DNA from: Saprospiraceae bacterium | GTDB taxonomy: Bacteria; Bacteroidota; Bacteroidia; Chitinophagales; Saprospiraceae | Assembly (NCBI GenBank): GCA_947441325.1 | Contig: CANETR010000074.1 | Span: 1-7,898 of the forward strand | DNA length: 7,898 nt | Direction: 5' to 3' | Part shown: positions 7,231 through 7,898 of the stretch, piece after piece | Numbering within the stretch: position 1 is the first letter of the stretch | Layout of the letters: each line of letters begins with the position of its first letter | Position numbers and translations under genes: made by a program | Notes under the pieces: model-generated | Told to the model about the DNA's origin: nothing | What the model saw: the letters and a program-made list of their open reading frames with translations, nothing else | Database searches by the model: none

Positions 7231-7307
7231 GAGCATTTTTCATTGAATATTGAACATTGAGCATTGAGTATGGAACATTGAACATTGAACATTGAACATT
7301 GAGTATT
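7231..7307 (-). repeat. Tandem array of eleven 7-bp units (consensus GAACATT, plus strand)
   Basis: Eleven contiguous heptamers lie at 7231-7307: GAGCATT, TTTCATT, GAATATT, GAACATT, GAGCATT, GAGTATG, four exact GAACATT (7273-7300) and GAGTATT. A partial unit, GTCATT (7225-7230), contains the ATG of the LRR gene. On the reverse strand the unit reads AATGTTC, so nearly every copy carries an ATG. Because 7 is not a multiple of 3, the array cycles through all frames and encodes the same 7-residue repeat (FNVQCSM-like) in each. Confidence 0.92.
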
Positions 7308-7310
7308 ATT

Positions 7311-7375
7311 CTAGCTCCTAGTCTCTAGTTCCTGGCCCCTAAAACTGGCTACTGGCTACTAAAAAACTAATGTAT
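7311..7375. repeat. Degenerate heptamer tract (CTAGNNC-like and ACTGGCT units)
   Basis: A CT dinucleotide recurs every 7 bp: at 7311, 7318, 7325, 7332 and 7339, then one base earlier at 7345, 7352 and 7359. The units read CTAGCTC, CTAGTCT, CTAGTTC, CTGGCCC, then two exact ACTGGCT copies (7344-7357) and an ACTAAAA unit. The tract joins the GAACATT array on one side and the composite block on the other. No coding frame is supported. Confidence 0.7.
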
Positions 7376-7453
7376 AGTACCTAGTTCCTCGCTCCTATTC
7401 TCTTAATGTATCTTTCATCCTTTCCTCTTTCCTCTTTCCTCTTTCCTCTAAAC
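7376..7453. repeat. Composite repeat block, copy A
   Basis: This 78-bp block begins AGTAC, then CTAGTTCCTCGCTCCTAT, a variable stretch of about 12 bp, ATCTTTCAT, a short tandem array and TTTCCTCTAAAC. Its array is four exact TTTCCTC heptamers (7421-7448). These lie within a 32-nt run of pure pyrimidines on the plus strand (7418-7449). The same order of elements recurs in copy B directly after it. Confidence 0.8.
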
Positions 7454-7454
7454 T

Positions 7455-7526
7455 AGTACCTAGTACCTCGCTCCTATGCACTAAATAATCTTTCATTCTT
7501 TCATTCTTTCATTCTTTCCTCTAAAC
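7455..7526. repeat. Composite repeat block, copy B
   Basis: This 72-bp block has the same order as copy A: AGTAC, CTAGTACCTCGCTCCTAT, a variable stretch, ATCTTTCAT, a tandem array, TTTCCTCTAAAC. The inner array here has an 8-bp unit, CATTCTTT (three copies, 7494-7517), where copy A has the 7-bp TTTCCTC. It ends 3 bp before the stop codon of the GHMP kinase gene. Confidence 0.8.
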
Positions 7527-7529
7527 CGT

Positions 7530-7898
7530 TCATTTCGCCGTCCAGGTTGTCAAACCATCAGAGGTAAAATCAAAAGGATAAAACAGGCCACCAAAAGGTT
7601 CCAAAGCCTTGATAACAGTATAACGTGCTGTTCCTGGGGCATAAATCATCATAAAACCGCCTCCGCCTGCACCTGAAATTTTACCGCCCGAAGCACCTGC
7701 CTTTTTAGCAACTTCATAAAGTTCATCGATAATAGGATTGGAAATACCTCCAGCAGTCTGTTTTTTGTGTTGCCAACCAAAATCAAGGATATCGCCAATT
7801 TTATGTAGTTGTCCCATCAACAAGGCTTCTTTCATCATCATCGCCTGTTCTTTAAGTCTGTGGGCCGCCTCAATGGCATTTTCGCTTTTATTGCTAAA
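7530..7898 (-). CDS. hddA: GHMP sugar kinase, C-terminal part; likely D-glycero-D-manno-heptose 7-phosphate kinase
   Basis: The frame is open to the right edge of the window, so the gene is cut by the window. 122 residues are visible. They begin FSNKSENAIEAAHRLKEQAM and include MKEALLMGQLHKIGDILDFG, QHKKQTAGGISNPIIDELYE and the glycine-rich GHMP motif 3, GGKISGAGGGGFMM (71-84), which lines the phosphate-binding site. The end, GLTTW near the C-terminus, matches what I recall of HddA-type kinases, which phosphorylate D-glycero-D-manno-heptose 7-phosphate at C1 on the way to GDP-heptose for surface glycans. Other sugar GHMP kinases of the same branch cannot be excluded from the C-terminal third alone. 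Methionines near 7841 are internal, because the homology-like sequence continues upstream of them. The stop codon lies 3 bp from the repeat region. Confidence 0.85.
   Translation of the reverse strand, partial: FSNKSENAIEAAHRLKEQAMMMKEALLMGQLHKIGDILDFGWQHKKQTAGGISNPIIDELYEVAKKAGASGGKISGAGGGGFMMIYAPGTARYTVIKALEPFGGLFYPFDFTSDGLTTWTAK

Noticed and set aside
7230..7292. N-terminal extension of the LRR protein reading FNVQCSI-type heptapeptides
   Set aside because: It is the direct translation of the heptamer DNA array, which gives the same peptide in any frame. Family-like sequence begins only after the Met at 7229. Use of the upstream start is not excluded, but I did not annotate it as protein.
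7418..7449. Triplex (H-DNA) forming mirror repeat
   Set aside because: The 32-nt pyrimidine run is striking, but the TTTCCTC unit is not mirror-symmetric, so a stable intramolecular triplex is not well supported.
7311..7526. CRISPR array
   Set aside because: Units are 7-8 bp and directly adjacent, or two blocks of about 75 bp with no spacer of unique sequence. There are no 24-40 bp repeats with regular spacers and no cas genes.

Overview
The window looks like an ordinary chromosomal stretch of a Bacteroidota bacterium. The DNA is AT-rich. Two predicted exported proteins have signal peptides ending in Ala followed by Gln, which is common in that phylum. One gene has a plausible Bacteroidota-type promoter (TTTG, 19 bp, TAnnTTTG-like). 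The protein families present (TPR/PD40 envelope protein, long RluA enzyme, WW-starting leucine-rich-repeat protein, HddA-like GHMP kinase) fit as well. The organism is inferred from these features only.

Layout. Positions 1-220 hold the probable tail of a forward gene and a clear intrinsic terminator (119-150). A forward gene (221-1381) encodes a secreted endonuclease/exonuclease/phosphatase-fold protein. It converges on a run of reverse-strand genes. Read in their own direction these are: the 3' end of a GHMP sugar kinase, probably heptose-7-phosphate kinase (7898-7530); about 300 bp of short tandem repeats (7526-7225); a small leucine-rich-repeat protein (7229-6531); a diacylglycerol/lipid kinase (6513-5590); a long RluA-type pseudouridine synthase (5544-3865); and a 734-residue exported TPR/beta-propeller/SPOR protein (3767-1563). 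Gaps between the LRR, lipid kinase and RluA genes are 17 and 45 bp, so they may be co-transcribed. The TPR/PD40 gene has 97 bp upstream with its own candidate promoter. The genes do not form one obvious pathway. They mix envelope or lipid metabolism, RNA modification and surface proteins.

The most unusual part is 7225-7526, where several unrelated 7-bp tandem repeats, one 8-bp repeat and a duplicated composite block of about 75 bp fill the whole space between two genes. The heptamer array carries an ATG in almost every unit and runs into the start of the LRR gene. Other points worth a look are a diverged 50-residue tandem duplication and a SPOR-like ending in the PD40 protein, and a cysteine-containing N-terminal module on the pseudouridine synthase. 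I found no RNA gene, CRISPR array, insertion sequence or phage gene, and no clear new multi-gene system.
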